Below, in pieces: positions 6,061 through 7,695 of a stretch of DNA of 7,695 nucleotides. Within the stretch, counting starts at the first letter, position 1. Every line of letters starts with the position of its first letter. The notes beneath the pieces were generated by a model that was not told the DNA's origin, made no database searches, and saw nothing but the letters and a program-made list of their open reading frames with translations. Both the position numbers and the translations under genes were made by a program. This DNA comes from Ignavibacteriota bacterium (GTDB lineage: Bacteria; Bacteroidota; Ignavibacteria; UBA10030; SZUA-254). The stretch is from contig JACPVN010000325.1 of the NCBI GenBank assembly GCA_016191715.1, positions 1-7,695 of the forward strand. The letters are read 5' to 3'.

Positions 6061-7695
6061 ACAAATAAGCCCAATTCTTCTTGCCGCGAAGGATGTATCA
6101 GTTCATTACCGTGAACAGGTAGTATTGAAGAACGCGGAGATGAGCATTCATGAGGATGATAGAGTTGGACTTATCGGAACGAACGGCTCCGGCAAATCAA
6201 CACTACTAAAAATACTTGCAGGAATTATGGAGCCGGACAGAGGAAATGTTTCCCGCCGACGCGATATTATGGTTGGATACTTATCACAGGACTTCCAACT
6301 TGACCCAACATTGACCGTGTATGAAAATATCAATGAAGGCGCGCATGATGTTCTTGATATTCTCAGAGAATACGAGTCACTTCACTACACTTCAGAGCGA
6401 AAGCATGTGCTCGAAGAACAAATCCATCACCGCGATGGATGGAATCTTGAAAACAGGATTGAAACAGTCATGCATTCACTGAATACGCCTGAAAAGAATC
6501 GCCCAATCACCACGCTTTCCGGCGGTGAAAAGCGGCGTGTGGCGTTGTGTAAGGCAATTATCTCCCGTCCTGATTTGCTGATTCTTGATGAGCCGACAAA
6601 TCATTTAGATACTGAATCCATCGAATGGTTAGAAGAATTTTTGGAGAATTTTTCAGGAGCGTGTTTGTTTGTTACGCACGATAGATATTTCTTAGATGAA
6701 ATTGCAACGCGCATCATCCAGCTTTCAGACGGCGAATGTTACTCGCATCTCGGCAATTATAATGATTTTATGCTCGATAAGATTGAGCGGGAAGCACAAA
6801 TGGAAACCGAAGAGCGAAAAAGGAACATGTTTCTCCGAAGTGAACTCGAATGGGTGAGGAAGGGTCCGCGGGCGCGAAGAACAAAATCAAAAAGCAGACT
6901 CAGCAACTACTTTGAAATGGTGGAGAAAGGAGGATATCATGCGGAAGAAAATGTAGAGTTGGTTATTCCTCCGGCAACGAGATTAGGTTCCAAAATATTG
7001 AATCTGAAAAATATTGGAATGAGCATGGGAGAAAAAAAAATATTTGAAGGTCTGGATTTCAACTTCACTGACAAGCGAAAGTTGGGAATTATCGGACGAA
7101 ACGGATTAGGGAAAACAACATTACTGAAAATTATTCTTGGAGAATTGAAAGCAGAGTCAGGTCATATCGAAGTCGGCAACCGAACAATCTTCAACTATGT
7201 TGACCAATCACGCATTGCTTTGAATGATAACAACACCGTGCTTGAGGAAATAGGAGAAGGGAATGAGTGGATTATGTTCGGGGATGAACAACTAACCGTG
7301 TGGAAATACCTTCGACGGTTTTTATTCACCGATGAACGGATGCACACGAAGATTGAAAAACTTTCCGGCGGAGAACGAAGCAGAATATTACTTGCCAAGA
7401 TATTAAAAAACGGTGGAAACTTTTTAATCCTTGATGAACCGACAAACGATTTAGACCTTGTGACACTTCGAATTCTGGAAGAAGCGTTAATCGCTTTTGA
7501 AGGATGCGTTATCGCAGTCAGTCATGACAGATATTTTTTGAACCGAGTGTGTAATGGAATTTTCGCGTTTGAAGGGAACGGCTATGTTCATTTCAGCGAG
7601 GGCGATTATGATTACTATCTTGAAAAACGGAACAGAAGACTTGCAGAAGCGGCGCAATCAACTACTCAGAAGAATGAAGAGAACACTGCAAAACC
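6053..7695 (+). CDS. uup: ABC-F ATPase, Uup type (C-terminus cut by window edge)
   Basis: 547 residues are visible and the frame is still open. Two ABC ATPase domains sit in one chain with no membrane segment, the ABC-F plan. Domain 1: Walker A GTNGSGKST (42-50), Gln79, signature LSGGE (155-159), Walker B with LDEP (178-181; Glu180), His209. Domain 2: Walker A GRNGLGKTT (348-356), Gln385, LSGGE (437-441), LDEP (460-463; Glu462), His491. All catalytic residues are intact. The inter-domain linker (about 235-315) carries ELEWVRKGPRARRTKSKSRL at 264-283, close to the ELxWxRxGxxARRT signature of Uup. Family members act on the ribosome, and Uup has also been linked to branched DNA and transposon excision in E. 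coli. Uup is about 635 residues, so the missing part should be the C-terminal coiled coil; residues 524-547 look like its approach. An in-frame TGA at 6026-6028 makes ATG 6053 the earliest start. No Shine-Dalgarno is visible. A run of nine A lies at 7032-7040. The gene is probably unrelated to the secreted genes. Confidence 0.93.
   Translation, partial: MSKQISPILLAAKDVSVHYREQVVLKNAEMSIHEDDRVGLIGTNGSGKSTLLKILAGIMEPDRGNVSRRRDIMVGYLSQDFQLDPTLTVYENINEGAHDVLDILREYESLHYTSERKHVLEEQIHHRDGWNLENRIETVMHSLNTPEKNRPITTLSGGEKRRVALCKAIISRPDLLILDEPTNHLDTESIEWLEEFLENFSGACLFVTHDRYFLDEIATRIIQLSDGECYSHLGNYNDFMLDKIEREAQMETEERKRNMFLRSELEWVRKGPRARRTKSKSRLSNYFEMVEKGGYHAEENVELVIPPATRLGSKILNLKNIGMSMGEKKIFEGLDFNFTDKRKLGIIGRNGLGKTTLLKIILGELKAESGHIEVGNRTIFNYVDQSRIALNDNNTVLEEIGEGNEWIMFGDEQLTVWKYLRRFLFTDERMHTKIEKLSGGERSRILLAKILKNGGNFLILDEPTNDLDLVTLRILEEALIAFEGCVIAVSHDRYFLNRVCNGIFAFEGNGYVHFSEGDYDYYLEKRNRRLAEAAQSTTQKNEENTAK

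Overview
The window looks like chromosomal DNA of a Bacteroidota/Chlorobi-group bacterium, perhaps an Ignavibacteria-like lineage. Three signs point there. The large sensor kinase has the Reg_prop/Y_Y_Y architecture typical of that phylum. One secreted protein carries the 'NWNMVSVPL ... GKGYWVKY' pattern and another the 'NYQGLL ... DGIYTLQFNLYD' N-terminal domain, both common in secreted proteins of this group. Ribosome-binding sites are A-rich or absent. The placement rests on protein style, not on a marker gene. There is no rRNA, tRNA, CRISPR array, transposase or phage gene cluster.

Layout. Three genes lie on the minus strand, in transcription order from right to left. The first (2579-5713) is a 1044-residue membrane histidine kinase with a 14-blade double propeller outside the membrane. 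The second (462-2453) is a 663-residue secreted fibre-like protein with about 22 Gly-rich repeats and a C-terminal Peptidase_S74 intramolecular chaperone domain. The third (1-443) is the N-terminal part of another secreted protein, cut by the window edge. The last two are 18 bases apart and probably co-transcribed. The kinase is separated from them by 125 bases holding two small inverted repeats. On the plus strand, divergent from the kinase, an ABC-F ATPase of the Uup type (6053-7695) runs off the right edge. Between the divergent genes lies a 339-base AT-rich region with a 10-bp perfect hairpin and two copies of a near-palindrome, GTTGACTTCAA, one near each start codon.

How they may work together. 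The kinase is built to sense something in the periplasm and pass phosphate to a separate NarL/LuxR-type regulator that is not in the window. The adjacent secreted genes are possible targets, but only by position. The ABC-F gene is a ribosome-associated housekeeping type and probably unrelated. I did not find a clearly new multi-gene system. The most unusual points are the fibre/S74 protein beside an orphan propeller kinase, the patterned repeat array, and the palindromes in the divergent promoter region.
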